From NCBI GenBank assembly GCA_905220665.1, contig CAJNAR010000177.1:62001-126000 (forward strand): 64,000 bases of DNA, written 5' to 3'. The stretch is from Albugo candida (taxonomy: Eukaryota > Oomycota > Peronosporomycetes > Albuginales > Albuginaceae). The stretch's first letter is position 1, and each line of letters opens with the position of its first letter. This document shows positions 13,331 through 26,847 of this stretch, in pieces. Made by a program: the position numbers and the translations under genes. The notes under the pieces were generated by a model that was not told where the DNA came from, made no database searches, and saw only the letters and a program-made list of their open reading frames with translations.

Positions 13331-16300
13331 ATCAAAGCGGCCTGCAAGATCAGTAAAGGGAGCAAACGGATCATTAACTGCAAACAAGGCATTCCTTCAA
13401 GTACGATGAGTCAAAAATAGTCTCTCATTCTTCGAGTCGGCTTCAACTTCTCAACCCAAACCCAAAATTCTTAGACTGGACATTTCCCTGAATGACTCGT
13501 TCACGCTAATAACACAAAATCCTAACTGTCCACACAACGATATAAATGAAATTAACGCATTCCGTCATTGGCATCCACTTATGGTATCGTTGTAGTCAGA
13601 CAATATTTCAGATGTTTTATCCCTCCAAAAAAAAGCTACTCAAATCTTATTTGCTGAATGAGCACCATGTCGAGGACATCCTCCTCATAGGTCACTCCAG
13701 ATATATTCTCGCATTCATAAGTCCTCTGCAGGAAGATGCGAGACTCTGAGCGTTTCTCTGTTTTGCCTCATTTTTACGCACAAAAATTTAGCCTGGAGAT
13801 GCTATTATCGTGACGGCAGAGAAGCTCGCTAATCTTCGTACGATACAGTCATTTATTTCAGTAATACGAATGGAGACTTCCGAGATTAATTTTCTCACCT
13901 TTGTAGCCTTTGTGATCAAGTCTAATACGGAAAGTTGGCAACGTTTGAATGAGCTTAAAGTCCCGAGTAGTATATTTGGAACGATACATCTTGATTTGGC
14001 TTGAGTTCTCAATGTGTACGCGAAAACGACAGAGGGGCTACTACAGAGCTGGTAACTCAAAGGATCCTGCCAACTTGATCTATGCTTATTATTCCAGAAA
14101 ACGTTCATTAACCGTGTACGTGCTTGTACTAACGTACTCATTTTGAACATTTTCTTCGTCTCCATGCGTCTTATCTTTGAGAGTCTAGAATTAGATACAC
14201 CACGTCGCAGCTTTGCCAAGCCAAATCTTTGTACCTGTACGATGATGCGCTTGCAGATTTGATCAAACAGTCTCTAGATTGTACACTTTATTCGTGACAG
14301 AATATCTAATATGTATCCTTTTTGTAACGATCCAGATAGTTTAGGCGACATCTCGTGCGAGTTTGAGTGTAAAAGATTTTCTTATCCGGTACAGGAACAG
14401 ACATGTTTTGCCTACAATAGTCCAAGAGACGTCGAAGAGCTTCTGCTGATGTTCATTTTGGTTTTTTGACTCCTACTACATACGAATGACCACCTTGAAG
14501 GTCAACGGTACATTCCGCCGAATGCACTATCTAGCATAGCTACAGAGAAGAAGCACTGCATCCCACTGAGTAGTTAGTAACATAAGAGCCAAATTAGGTG
14601 AATAGGCACTCTGGATGTATAGAAACCTGCACATAGGTAATGACTGATGCAGCGATCTTCGATAACTACTTGTGCAGGATGATCTCGACGATGAAAATTC
14701 AAAGATACTTGAAATATACCGAGATATGAAATCCATCCAATGCGCTTTATTGTTTCCAAGTATTTCATATTTGACACGCTCTTTGCCGTTTTGCTCGGGT
14801 CATAACTTCAGCACACGAGAAAAAAAATCAGCTTTGGTGTGCTATACAACTTGCTTAGATCGCGTGTTAGTTTTTGGCGTCTCGCTACATTCACCTCATT
14901 CTTCAAACACCTCGCGGAAGGTTGCACTGAATTTGCATGTTATTTACCAGAATGTTCTCTCCTACCTAAACAGACTGCATACTACTCGTCCACAAATATT
15001 TATCAACAGGATTATCCGATTGTTGTACGTAATATATATATATATAGATGCCTTCCAGGAGTGCAAGTTCACTTTAACGTTAAGATGTGATGGAAATATG
15101 ACTATACAGTTGATATTTTATCTCTACCTTCAAATCCCAGCTTTCTCTAGAATATTAACTTCAATGATTAACAGACATTCTGCGCATCATCACCGTGATA
15201 CTCTTCTGTGATCCATTGACTCAAGTCAGCTTTTGAAGATACTCTGCAGTGCACAAAATGAAGTACCATATCCAAAAGGGTTCATGATTCTTCTGGACCC
15301 GCTTTCATCAGCAAATCATGTTCCTGCTTGCTGCAGCTTCTAAAACCTAGAATCCTTTAGAATGTATTTTTTACAGGAATTGTGTTCCATTTTACTATAT
15401 CTGTATTCCTTTACCGACAACATCGATTTCCCATTCTTGCGTTTCTTGTTAAACTGGACGAAATAAATGGATGAGTAATTTTCAAATACTGCATTTTAAC
15501 ATGTCTTATTATTTTTATTTCTAGCAAGCAGGATAAGTCCCTTGTATCAGAAACTATTGGGAACCGTAAAATCGATCATCTGGAATATCCTTCGCTTCGA
15601 TTCACAACTGTGTCTTGTGCAAAGCAAGAAGCAACATGAAAATTTGAGGCTTACCGCTTACAATGTCCAAGTGTTTAATTTTTATCTCTTCACTCCAAGC
15701 CATTTAACGCATGCTATGCAATCTTAAATTGTATTGACCTCCCTGTGACTAGCATATTCTCCCTTTTTCATCGATTTGATGAAGCTCCATCCTAAAGAGA
15801 TTCTCGTTGCTGAATCATTTAAGGATGTGTCAACGGCAAAGTGAACCCCTGATGTTTGTTATAATCAATTTACAAGAAGTAGCATATATGATACAGGTGG
15901 ATTTATGAAGTTCATGCTATTCTACTCAATCTTCGTTTTTGTTTGTAGAAGGGCTTCACTTCTCTGTTTTTCTCTTATTACATATGATAAATCTTATTTA
16001 GCTGTGGGTCATTGCTACAGGGGACTTGTCTGTCTGATACCTGAGATCTGATAAGTGCAAATAATCCACCTAAAGTGGAAAAGACGAGTGTTAGGCGTAA
16101 TCAATGCGGATATCATTTTCCGAGTAGTTTATTCAGACTATTATCGAAGGCTCTATCAGGTGACCTTGAATAAAACTGTACGTGACACCTGTTTCGATAA
16201 GCTGGTTTTGAATCAATGGCAAGTTCACGAGACCATCTTTTTCCATAGTGCCGAGAGTTATCACAAGGTCCCCACATCTTTTTAGGCTACCAATGCGATC

Positions 16301-18900
16301 ATATCGGCGATCAAGACATGCCGTTAATTTACGTCCTTTTTGAGGCTGCGACAGCTAATTCTACACGTCTTTTAAGACATAATCTATACACAATGGCCTC
16401 ATTTCTTCGATAGGCTCGCTTTAGCAACAGCGCAATATTAGGATTGCTGACCATTTAATGGATATGATAAGAATATTGACTTGAATTCTGGGGCCGGTTC
16501 ACATCCTCTATTATAAAGTTTAAAAATTTCGGGATGGATATCCAAAATGCAGCTGTGTATCCTACTACAAATTAAGTTTGTAATTTCTTTATTGAAGGAA
16601 AGGATCCTCATGAAGGTAACTAGATACGGAAAAGTGGCATGCCATCTCTGTAAAAGGCAAAATGCTGCGGATATGAATATATCCGTCTAGCGAGCTGCTA
16701 TAGAGCTGATGACATCGATTCAATTTCTATATCTTGAATCGTATATCGAATATTGTGACCTCGAAATTAGTTGCAAACAACGCCTTGGCATTACAAATCA
16801 ACGAGCGACTTCACGCATGTAAAAATTGAACAGTCTTTGCTTCTATATCATTGCAAAATGCGATTTTGCCGTCTCGAAATGATCTCAATTGTCCTGTTAT
16901 TCTCTAATAAAGGCCGTAAGCATTTAAGAATGTAAATAATCTTACAGCAAGAACAAGATCTAGCTGAAAAAACGTGATAATTGTGGCGGCTTATGATTTA
17001 AGGCGGTTTTTTTCACGACAAACAGGATGATAAGCTTTACTCCAATATAAATCATACTGGAAAGGAATAGGTTAAGCGTCCTAGCAAGGTAATTTATCTC
17101 CTAACAACTGCCAACAAAGAGGAATTAGAAGGCGATCAGAAAGAGGCACCTTTGAGCAAGTACAGATTGTACCCTATTGTCGACAACACTGTCAAAAAGT
17201 CACGCAAATTAGAGAAGTCTTTGTAGAGCTGAACTGCAATCGCGCATTAAATTGGAGGAGTGGGCCCTATGGAAAAGCGTACAAAATAAAGAGCTGGGAG
17301 ACTGGGAACCAGAAAGTCGTGGTCGAGTCGTTTGATGGTTGGTCTTAATATATATATTGCTGGGATTTTGATACAAAGATGTCTATCAGGAAATAAAGAG
17401 CGTGGATGTGGTGTTGTAAATAGGACCCGTGGGTAGCATAATTTCGTCTCTAGATACATTGCGTGAAATTAGTTCAGCCCGTGTGACAGTCAGAGGAGCG
17501 ATAAGATAATATAGGTGAAAGTAAAAGGGAGAAATTAGTGATCATGAAAGATATGATGCGAAAAAAAAGGCGCGTATATAGGAAGCGTTGAATTACTTTA
17601 GGCCCAGTTGGACGTATCATATCTGCTCATGTCTATTGTACAGCTCTATCGCACGCACTTCACTCGGGCATGACCATATATTTTCAATATACAATAGAAG
17701 AATCCCCAATTGTTGTTGTGAAATGCCTGGCAGCATGAAACATTAGTCGGCCTAGTTATTACATATGCACAATTGACACTTCAAGAAAGAGAGTTCTGGG
17801 GAGAGCATAGCTTGTTAACTATGGAAGCACACATTCAATAGAAAAAATAGAAAGGTATGAACTACAAAAAAAACAAGAAAACGTGAGAAAGCAAATGTTA
17901 GGAAGGAAAATTTTACTAGCTAGTCGAGATTTCAGTTTTGACTGAAGAAGAGGAGGTTTGTAAAACCTGTGGAATGGAAAACCTAGAAGATGTCCACCTG
18001 CGAGTGCGAACTGGTGTAAGACTATGAAAATAATAAAGTGGAATTTCGTCGAAAATGCTTTACACGATCGACTGTGAGAAATCTCTGTCTGGAAACTTTT
18101 GATGACACTGTAGTTCGCATAATGAAGAATGTAGTAAGAATGCGCTCAGACCACTAGTATTGGAGTTTGTCAAGCTCACACGATTCACATTCATCGCAGC
18201 GACAAACTTTCGTGATATATAATACCGGTGCACGGAGTGATGGAAGATTGTCTTACAAAGAGTTGCGCGTTATGCTTATATGATTGATTTACGCCCCTCA
18301 ATCAAGACAGAAACGATAGAAGTCAACTTCGAAAGATACGACGTTCCGTAGCCATGGACTCCCCAGTCTTCTAAAATCGTGTTCACGTGATGAAAAAGTG
18401 CCATCTTGCTCATGTTTGAGGACCAGTAGAGCTAATACTGTTTTTTTCTGCCGCATGTTAAATCAATATGCCAACACCATATTAAATCATAATCAAAATT
18501 GCTGAAAGCAGTTTCCAATTGAGTCTGTGCTACGCTTCGGTAAAAGAAAGAAGACTTATTAAACAAAGCGTTCATTGCTACACTGCATCAATAAGTCTCT
18601 TGATAAGGTTTGAGCTTTTGGGAAGAAAAATGGTCAGATAATGTCCACCGAAAAGATTGTGAAATTGATTATGCGCATTCGGACACTCTGATATAAGCGC
18701 ATCGTGTACTATAAGCCACACAAAGCATGAGTCGCGGGTCAATCAGTGTGCTATTATCACGCCAATTTCCACTTCTCAAGACAAGGTAACAAATAATCAT
18801 GAAGCAGAGACAAATGGGATCATATCCTACATTTGCCATACCGCTGACTCTTTCTGTCGAAATATCTATTTCTTAGACAAGCATCCATAGATTTACGAAT
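13331..18900. other. Long stretch without recognisable genes
   Basis: Scattered open frames occur, the longest at 14672-15211 plus (179 codons from a GTG) and 13788-14219 minus (143 codons from an ATG). Neither has a motif, signal peptide or relative elsewhere in the window that I can see. The 14.0-14.2 kb frames overlap on both strands, so at most one is real. 17.2-18.1 kb is purine-rich on the plus strand. Confidence 0.4.
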
Positions 18901-18911
18901 CGACCGTCGAA

Positions 18912-19396
18912 ATGCCAATCATTAAGGGTGTGAAAGAAGCCTGTGAAGCAGCTACCAGATCGTCGACGGTATGGATTAATTTTTTACATCATACATATCA
19001 TAATGATAGAATCTTTGCTGTAGCTAGCATACGCAGCAATCTTTAGTAAGTACATCCCAGGAATATTTAGAGTCGACATCCAAATTCGCGACGGATTCCT
19101 ACATGAAAATATCTGGAAAAAGACAGCTGACCTTTTCAATCTGTACTCGAGTATTACAATCATTTGAAATCTTAGCGAGCAAGATCAAGATGACATCGAT
19201 AAATGCAGTGAAGATATAAGAGAATATGCGAGATGCAACCGCTATTGTAAACAAGGATGGCTCTCAAAATAGAGCCTGACACATCTACATCAGGCATCAT
19301 TTAGATTACAACGACACATATGCGACTATCCTCGCCGGAATCGTATTCACAGAAAGTGGTGACTACCACCTTATCACTTGTATTTGCTCACTTTCG
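18912..19396 (+). pseudogene. NTF2-like (NXT1/p15-type) gene remnant with one intron
   Basis: Exon 1 (18912-18969) starts at an ATG and encodes MPIIKGVKEACEAATRFVD. A GT-AG intron of 58 bases (18970-19027) restores the frame to AYAAIFSKYIPGIFR. This matches the first helices of the NTF2-like fold in mRNA export factor NXT1 (pattern AC-AA-xFV-xYY). An HENIWKK segment follows, and near 19315-19390 ILAGIVFTESGDYHLIT resembles the V-x-V-x-G-x-V strand of that family. Lesions: an in-frame TGA at 19165-19167, a stop at 19270, and a frame change before the last strand. In other eukaryotes NXT1 pairs with the TAP/NXF1 exporter at the nuclear pore. Assignment rests on short motifs. Confidence 0.42.
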
Positions 19397-22300
19397 TAGC
19401 CGTAGAATTGAACGCTCTACGTGTACACCATATTAAATATGCATTCGGATTCTGCTAAATCCTCTTCATTACCATCAAACAAGATATCACTTGAGCGCTC
19501 ACATAAGCTTCAAACAATTATTCAGATTCATATGTCAGACAACCGGACTCAGACATGCGCCCGAATTGGAACTCAAATTTCCGCATAGACACATCCACGC
19601 TCAAAGAGACGGCGGTGCGACCCATCAGCCGGTATCAAGACAACACGGAGGTAGAATCGATTATCTGTGCAAAAAATCGCGTTCAATTATTGTCGGTTTC
19701 ATATCGACCAACCATATATATCAAGTATTCAGTGGGTAGTCAGAGTCCGGGCCGCTCCGCATCTCTGTGAACGATACCCAGGATTTATGGGATTTCACGT
19801 TTTGGTCGAACACTGTGTAAGTTCCTGATCCTGAAATACGCTCGATCGGTCTTTGACAGGCTGAAATCCTCGCATGAATCGAATTATACCCGTATTTGTG
19901 CAAAACACTCATGCCATAATGCTCGGTGGATCGTACGTTTCCCCTAGTCGTAAACCATGACGCTTTATGTACAATTGGATGGCATCTGAAGGACTGATTG
20001 GACATTGAATGTCAGATATAAAATTTCGATCACTTGGATCTTGAAAAATGGTTTCCAAGATCCAGGTTTTGGCCAATTTTATTGAGACTGCAGCATTGGC
20101 GTTTATTCTAGCGATCCTATCGATGTGTTAAGATCGCTCAAGATGTGTTTGACCGTTGCCCTGATTCTTTCTGTTCTTCGAAGGAAATGGGACATTCTTA
20201 GGCTCAATTCATATACTGAAAACGCTGGCGAATCGCCCATCATATTTGTGAACACCGTCGAGATATAACACGATTTTGCCGGCCGAATAAAGGAACATGA
20301 AGGGTCAAAGGGTGACCGCAAGAGTTCCGAATCAACTCTGAAGAATTTCAACGGATTCCATAGGGGTTGTATGTCCATGCAAATTACATTCAAGATCGGT
20401 CATTGTCTGAGGAACCCAACGAGAGACTGATGGCTTCGCTTTATCGATCGCACTAGAGAATTCAGAAACAGCCAAAATGTAGGAGCTGTTCTATCAAAAG
20501 TTCACTTAATTTCGCTGATCATTTGAGACGCACAGCAAATTGTTGAATTGAATTTACACTGAAAATGATTGTCAAGGGAAGTACTATTACGTGCGCTCGA
20601 TAAGGTATGTCATTTGATTTAAATTCATCTTCCTATCATCAGCTCCCTGAGTGGAGTTTAGAATCAAGGACGCTGTGTGCCTTTCAAGGGGTAATATGGG
20701 TAGCTAGCTTAGTTTGAATGCGAAACAGTCCCTTTAGCTTCATGGAAATGAAGTTTAATTGCTTCGAAGAATATCCCGATTTCCTGGTTGGTAGCAATTA
20801 TCGTAGTCGTACACCTTGATGTGAGCAAAAAGAATGTAGATAAGTTATTAAAGCAGATATAGACCAGTTTATCTTCTGATTAGCAAAAATCATGTTGTAT
20901 GGGCGAGACAACGTGCCTACCGAGAATATACCCGTTTATATCGCACCATAGAGATGTACTGATTGATATGCGCTTAATATGGTACTATCACTCAAGTTAC
21001 TCAACTCAAACGCAGTCTAAATCATTTGAGTGTGTCATTGCTTACATGAGAAGTGTAGTAGTATCTCGACTGTACATGCTGTGTTCATCACTTAATAACC
21101 TTGCTCGTCGAATGCGAAGGAGATTCCTTGGTCACTTTCAAAAGTACAACGGCCAATACAGCGCATGATATCGACAGCAGGATTGGTATTTATGCCTTTA
21201 GCTACGGTCTGAGTAAATGGTTGTTCCCCTCTACCGAAAAAAATGTATACAATCTCGTAATGAAGCATATGACTCAATCTCGAATTAATTACACTTATCC
21301 GTCCCTCCAAATCTGTCAAATTGATAAATAGTCTAGATTGAAGAAAAAACTCACTGCATGCTCTTTCACTTCCATGCAATTTACTACAGTTGAACAATTT
21401 AATTCGTGAATGATTATTAAGCAATCAGCATCACATCAAAGAATATGATTGTATGTATGTAATCTGATTCTGATGCAACAATTCCCTTGACCAGTTAGTG
21501 AAGAACATTCTGTTTAACACCACGTACACCATGAACTCTCCAATGCACGTCCGAGGTGACAGATGACAGTCCTTCCGAGTCGATACCAACGATGAGATCC
21601 GATTTGACTGTGCGTAACGCAACAAAAAAGAGACCGGGAAATAAGGTACAGCCGCACGCATGGAATTAGTGGCGGGCCACATGCGACCAACTGGTAATCG
21701 CCGATAATTGAGATCTCATTTGCTCAATACAAGAGTGAGTTCTGATGGTGATTCCAGAAGATATCCGGACGTGAACGCAATAAGCCTATATGGAGATATT
21801 CCGAGAGGCGATGAAGAAGACGCTGGATGTTCTCGTTGCGATCCGATTTCTGCATTTTACGTATGTGCTCGAGTACATCATCGCGGACGGCACCAGGTAT
21901 ATACAGCGGGCTCATTTTGGTATGGAAGGCAACAGCTGAACACGCGATCTATAGGACAAGACATGATGGATCTGCTGGGATTGAGATTCTAAAGTACATT
22001 GCTGAGAAAAAAGTCTTCACGCACAAGATCCGTGAAGAGTTCTGTACTACAATTATCATTGAGTAAGTGAAATTCCGTGCTGTTATCACCATGCTGCAGA
22101 TGTTGTAGCACACTGTCGGCATCGTTGACAATGATAAGATTGTTAGCTATTGCAAGCGTTGCGTTCTTCTCATTCATGGTGTCTTAACATTTAATCGTAT
22201 CGCACATGTAGTACACGTACAGTGGATGAAATGGGTCGACGCCTGTTTCAAAGTATTTAGTGACCACAAGAATCAAATAGAATAGGTAGAGCTCAGCAAG

Positions 22301-22840
22301 GAACCAGGGGCATTCAGCCACATGTACAATTCACTTCCAATCAGCTTGCTTAGATAGGTCGCATGGTATAAGTAAATTAGAAAGTAGAGAGTCTTGCTGC
22401 ATCTCAATTGTTACTTCTACAAGCAATTGACACTGTTTCGGCGACAGATGAGGTCTATTACTTTCAATCATTCGTATGACCAATTCAAGAAGCCTTCTTC
22501 GGAAACAATCGTGGGCAAGAGTGCATTTACGAGTTGTTAAGATCAACTCATATCGCTGCAATCAACTTGAGCATTCAGAGCTAATGTTCATCATCCACAG
22601 CAAGCACTATGTGTTCTCTATTAGTGCTCGGTGTCAACATATCGACAGCACGGATGGCGATGAAGCGAGCAAATGGCGTGATACTGCAGCGTCGGCGAAT
22701 TGCAGACATGACAAAAAATGTCTCAATATTTCAGATCATCTTACATGTATTGACAAGAAACCTTGGTCACATACACAGTCCGACGTCGACACGATAACAT
22801 TCTGTAAAACCTCTGAGTAATTATAACCTCGCTATTCTTT
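19397..22840. other. Fragments of the dispersed Y repeat and unassigned sequence
   Basis: 19397-19620 matches the Y segments near 29585-29790 (GTAGCCGTAGAATT, then CAGACAACC and ACTCAGA). 20890-21170 matches them near 28725-28985 (CCTACCGAGAATATACC and CAATACAGCGC). The rest has no recognisable gene. An open plus frame near 20104-20270 and minus frames near 20103-20393 and 22331-22561 are unassigned. Confidence 0.45.
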
Positions 22841-22849
22841 TCCACGTAT

Positions 22850-24300
22850 GATATTCTTCTCAAGCAGCGCGAATTCCTGCTCTGCCGATGCTCGAGATAA
22901 GCGACAACTCTGGCGCGTATAAGTCTATTCTCATCGAAATCCGATTCGAGTAAGCCGATCGGTCATGGGGTACATGCAAACGATAGTAGCTAGAAAAGTG
23001 CGTGACTGTAGCATACCATACATGGACAAGGTGGTCAATGTGGAATAGAAGTAGGGAGGTCAGCTGAGTAGAAGCGAACTGAAAGGTGATATATAACGCT
23101 TCCTCTGCCACTTCGTGAAGCGCCGACCGATCCGGCAACTGTCTGCATGTCTGGCTAAGTGGAAAAACGTAAGAAGGTCGAATTTGGTTAAATTCACAAA
23201 TGAGTTTGCAGATATTATGTGTGCAAGTGTACAGCAGGTGATGAAGGGGAAGCAGGGAAGGGTCTACGGCTGAGTTAGCACGACGTTTCCGTTCGAAGGA
23301 TCATTCTTTATAGACCGTCGACGACTGGAGTATTATCCGGTACATCACCGACGATCTATGTGGAACCCCCATTTGAGGTACAGGCCAGTACGATCTATCA
23401 AAATTTACAAACGAATATCACACGATTCATGTGCGTGAAGAAATGAAGCACACTTGTCGCACAAAGTATGGCGATTCAGTTATGTTGCACCCATCGCAAA
23501 CACATTGGATCGGTAATGTGGCTGCCGTCTCTGTAGCGAATTATCGGATCTGACGCATCAACAACGTTTGGTGGAGAGTAGCCAAATAGCGTACTCATCG
23601 CACACTCCAGGTTAGATGACTGCTGTCATATCCTGGGCATGTGCTTTTTGCCGGTCGTCAATCGCTTTCATTTTGTCGGAAACCACGCCAAAAGATCGAC
23701 CGTAAAAGTGTGTAAGAAAGAAAGTCGACTAGCGAAAATCTCACCTATCTCAGAAAGATCGTATCGAAATGTATCATGCGCCTAGCCAGCCCTTCGCCGT
23801 TTTGGTTCGGATTCGATGATTCGATCATGCGTTGACCGAATTGAATAATTTCATGGTTACATTACCCAGTAGTTCTGGAGAATTTTGGCCGAAAGCATAT
23901 AATCAATTGCAATCATATTAGATTACAGGGAGGGCTATCGATGAATAGACCAAGCGATTTGAGCCAATGGTGGATAGAAAGCCGAACAATCGGTGATACA
24001 TGAAGGACTCTCACAGTGTTGGGTGTATGGTTCGACCGGTGCTCACCGTATGCCACGTTTCAACCTGTGCAACAACTTGAACTAGGTTTCGTACAGCGGT
24101 AAAGAAGACGCAAAATACTATCGGGGACCATCCATTTTCATCTGTTCTTGCGAGGATACGTTCGATTCTTGAAGTAGAAGAGACAAATCCGTGATTTGGG
24201 TCATGAGGCAGGACAGGTAGTCCGACGTTTTTGGACATAGATAGAATTAGCAACAAAATTCGACTTATAATCATCACGAGTAGCTCCAAAAATCGATGGG
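22850..24300 (-). pseudogene. Dispersed decayed gene Z, copy 1
   Basis: One of three diverged copies (others 32950-34140 and 43700-44860). Shared blocks: CATTGGATCGG-TAATGTGGCTGC here against CATCGGATCGGATGATGTAGCCGC and CATCGAATCGGATAATATGGCCGC; also ATCCGG-AA-TGTCTGCATGTC here and near 44080, and a CGACGA(T/C)CT-TGTGGAACC block here and near 44310. Minus-strand peptides agree better than chance in places, for example V(D)LLAWFP against VDPLAWYI and VETLAWME, so a former minus-strand gene is likely. Product unknown. Confidence 0.35.
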
Positions 24301-24699
24301 ATCAATGCGCACTCCTTCATATCTACTATTTCCAGAACAAGGTACCTTCATGGGAAAAAATGCAAATAGCTGCTAGTGATCGTCCGTTGTTAGCTCTTCT
24401 ACAGATTCTCCGCTCGTTGAGGGCTGTTCATCAATAACAATACCCACACCAATGGATAGAACGTTGCCGGTCTTCTTAAGTTGGATTTCTTTGACTTCCA
24501 GACCCTTCAACCCAGCACTCATACATCATCATGAACGCCGACTTTAGTCAAATCTGGGTTATAAGCATGGAATTCCAAATCACATCTTTCATCCACATAA
24601 AAAGTAGTGCCTTTTTCCCCTCGAACTAGTCCAGAAAGAGCTTTGGTGTATTTCATTTGAGCATGCTCATGATATTTGTATCAAACGTTTTGAAGGAAA

Positions 24700-26600
24700 C
24701 ATGTCAATTCAGATCAGAACCTGATGGGTTTAATCTCGTTACTGGAAGCACATTTGCACCAAACATACTGATGCTCTATTCGGAGTGACATTAGTGGTGC
24801 AAACTGTTTAAGGAGCGTCCTACCTGAAGAAAAAAGTCATGCAGTCTACGCTTACTATGTTTGGTAAAAGAAGAATTAACCTCTCGAACGTAAGCGCTTT
24901 AAAATCCCAATCAGCTTGAATTATTGGCGCGCAATGAATCAAGTACTAGATTGCAACAAAGGCGCATCTGAAACTTACAATCTGGTCCGCTTTCGAGATA
25001 AATATATCTTACATCACATCGAGTACGATCTATTGCTGAAGTTGTAAATACGTCATTTATATAGCAGCAATGCAGGTGCTCGTCCTCGAACGGTGACATA
25101 CCATCTACTGAGAGACGGGTTCTTGATTGTTTGATTGATTGATGAGACAATAGAAAAATCTCTATTTACGGCCGGTTTTGTCCCTTGGAACCGAAATCCA
25201 ACATTGCTGTACTTCTTTCTTTCTCTATTCACAAGAGAATAAAATTGGCAAGCAAGCACCAGACTTTGTAGAACACTGTGTATTGGCTTTTGTTTTGCAA
25301 CATAGTCTCATATCTGTGCAACGTTTTGAAAAACGCGGACAACTAAATTGAGTTGAGGAGTCAGAATTCTGATAAAGTTCACACTCTTTTATTCCTTCAC
25401 TTATACGACCAACGGATGAATCACGGCGGTTGCTTACTGAACTGAGCACGAACAAACAATTATTGATATTATTGCTCTTTACCTCACGTGGCTAGGATGC
25501 GGTATGAACTCGGCGCGGCCAACACAGCACTAATTTTTTCACCGCCATTCTCATCAATCAGAAAAGATTCTTGAAGCACTTGACATGGGAGAGAAAGGCA
25601 TAGTGGATGTGTCGATTAGACATCTCGTGCAGCCAGTTCGTAATAAGTATCAGAGGACTAGATGTATGGATTATAGGTATGGAAGACCATCTTTAGGAAT
25701 GGAGGATCCCGAATGATAGTACAACTTGGACTGGCAGTTAAAGATCATTGTGCACAAATCAGATGGTGCTCATTATGAAAACAGATATATCTCATATTCA
25801 ACGTAGGCAATAACGAGATGAGAAAATGTAATCACGCCGAATCATCGACCAGTTCATTCCAAGAAAAAGCTTATCTTTCAACAGCACAAAATTGCCTCAT
25901 TCGAGTGCATGAGAATTATGTTCGGTTCGTCCAAAGCCGAGCACCTTTGCTCTTGACTCTTTATAAAACCTGCTTTGTCGTCGAGATCTCATAAATGTTA
26001 GACGTGCTACAGAAGTGCCCTTTAGGACAGCGTAGCATAGTTTTTTAGAAAAAGGGATGGGTTCATATACCGCTTCGATACGCATACACTTGATAAGTTA
26101 GGTGCACTGCTCGTGTGACTAGCGCGAATTTGATAAACATTCTGCTTGGGAATCCGGCAGACTATTTATCGCATTGGCTCTATGCTCGTTCAAGACTCAT
26201 CAAGTCTAGAGCCTTACATAGATGTAGCATATTGCACAAACGGAATCCAACACAGCTTTGTCATCGATTACGATTAGCGTCTATTGAAAACTGAAATGGT
26301 AGACGAGTGAGCTGGTCGCTTTGTTTGATGTTGCTGCATCGTAGATGGTTTTGTGTTACCACATCCACGACAATTCGAAGATTGCGCGGGTAGAGAGGAA
26401 GCTGGAGTATAGAGAACTAAGTGAGGTTGGTGTTCCCACGTTCTTAAGGTGCTGGACTCGCATCAGATGTTTAGGAAGCTCGGGATCAGACTGACGGTGA
26501 GCAATTGTGCCACAATCCTAGACTACAAACTTTAAGGGGAAATGGAGCATGCCATATATCTTCCGTGTTCGACCATACGTCATAGTGGCGTTCGGAGTGC
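24700..26600 (-). pseudogene. Decayed minus-strand gene of unknown product, copy B
   Basis: Partner of the decayed gene at 9.85-11.74 kb. The frame at 25897-26085 reads MRIEAVYEPIPFSKKLCY and continues with SVAR, aligned to copy A MRIKEKYEPIRF. The frame near 26390-26585 reads MTYGRTRKIYGM and LMRVQHLKNVG. Both frames are interrupted elsewhere. I recognise no family. Confidence 0.35.
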
Positions 26601-26847
26601 TTCGACATCAAGACAGATCTGATATGGCTCGAAGATGGTTTATCTTCCCATTGCGGAATGAGACGGGCTTTGTCGACATTGTCAAGTCTACAGAAGTTTG
26701 GTGAATAAAAGACTGGTGAATGCTAATAGCTGTATAAGTCAATGACACGAGTACAAGAACATGGTGCGCGAAGCTCCACTTACACTTGCCAGGATAGCGC
26801 CTTTTTTCATAGAAGACCGTACGGCGATTCAATAAAGAGAAATGATG

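Noticed and set aside
21949..22177. Walker-B-like NNLIIVNDADSV peptide suggesting an AAA+ ATPase
   Set aside because: No P-loop or other AAA+ motif nearby, and the apparent partner near 31150 matches over only about 20 bases.
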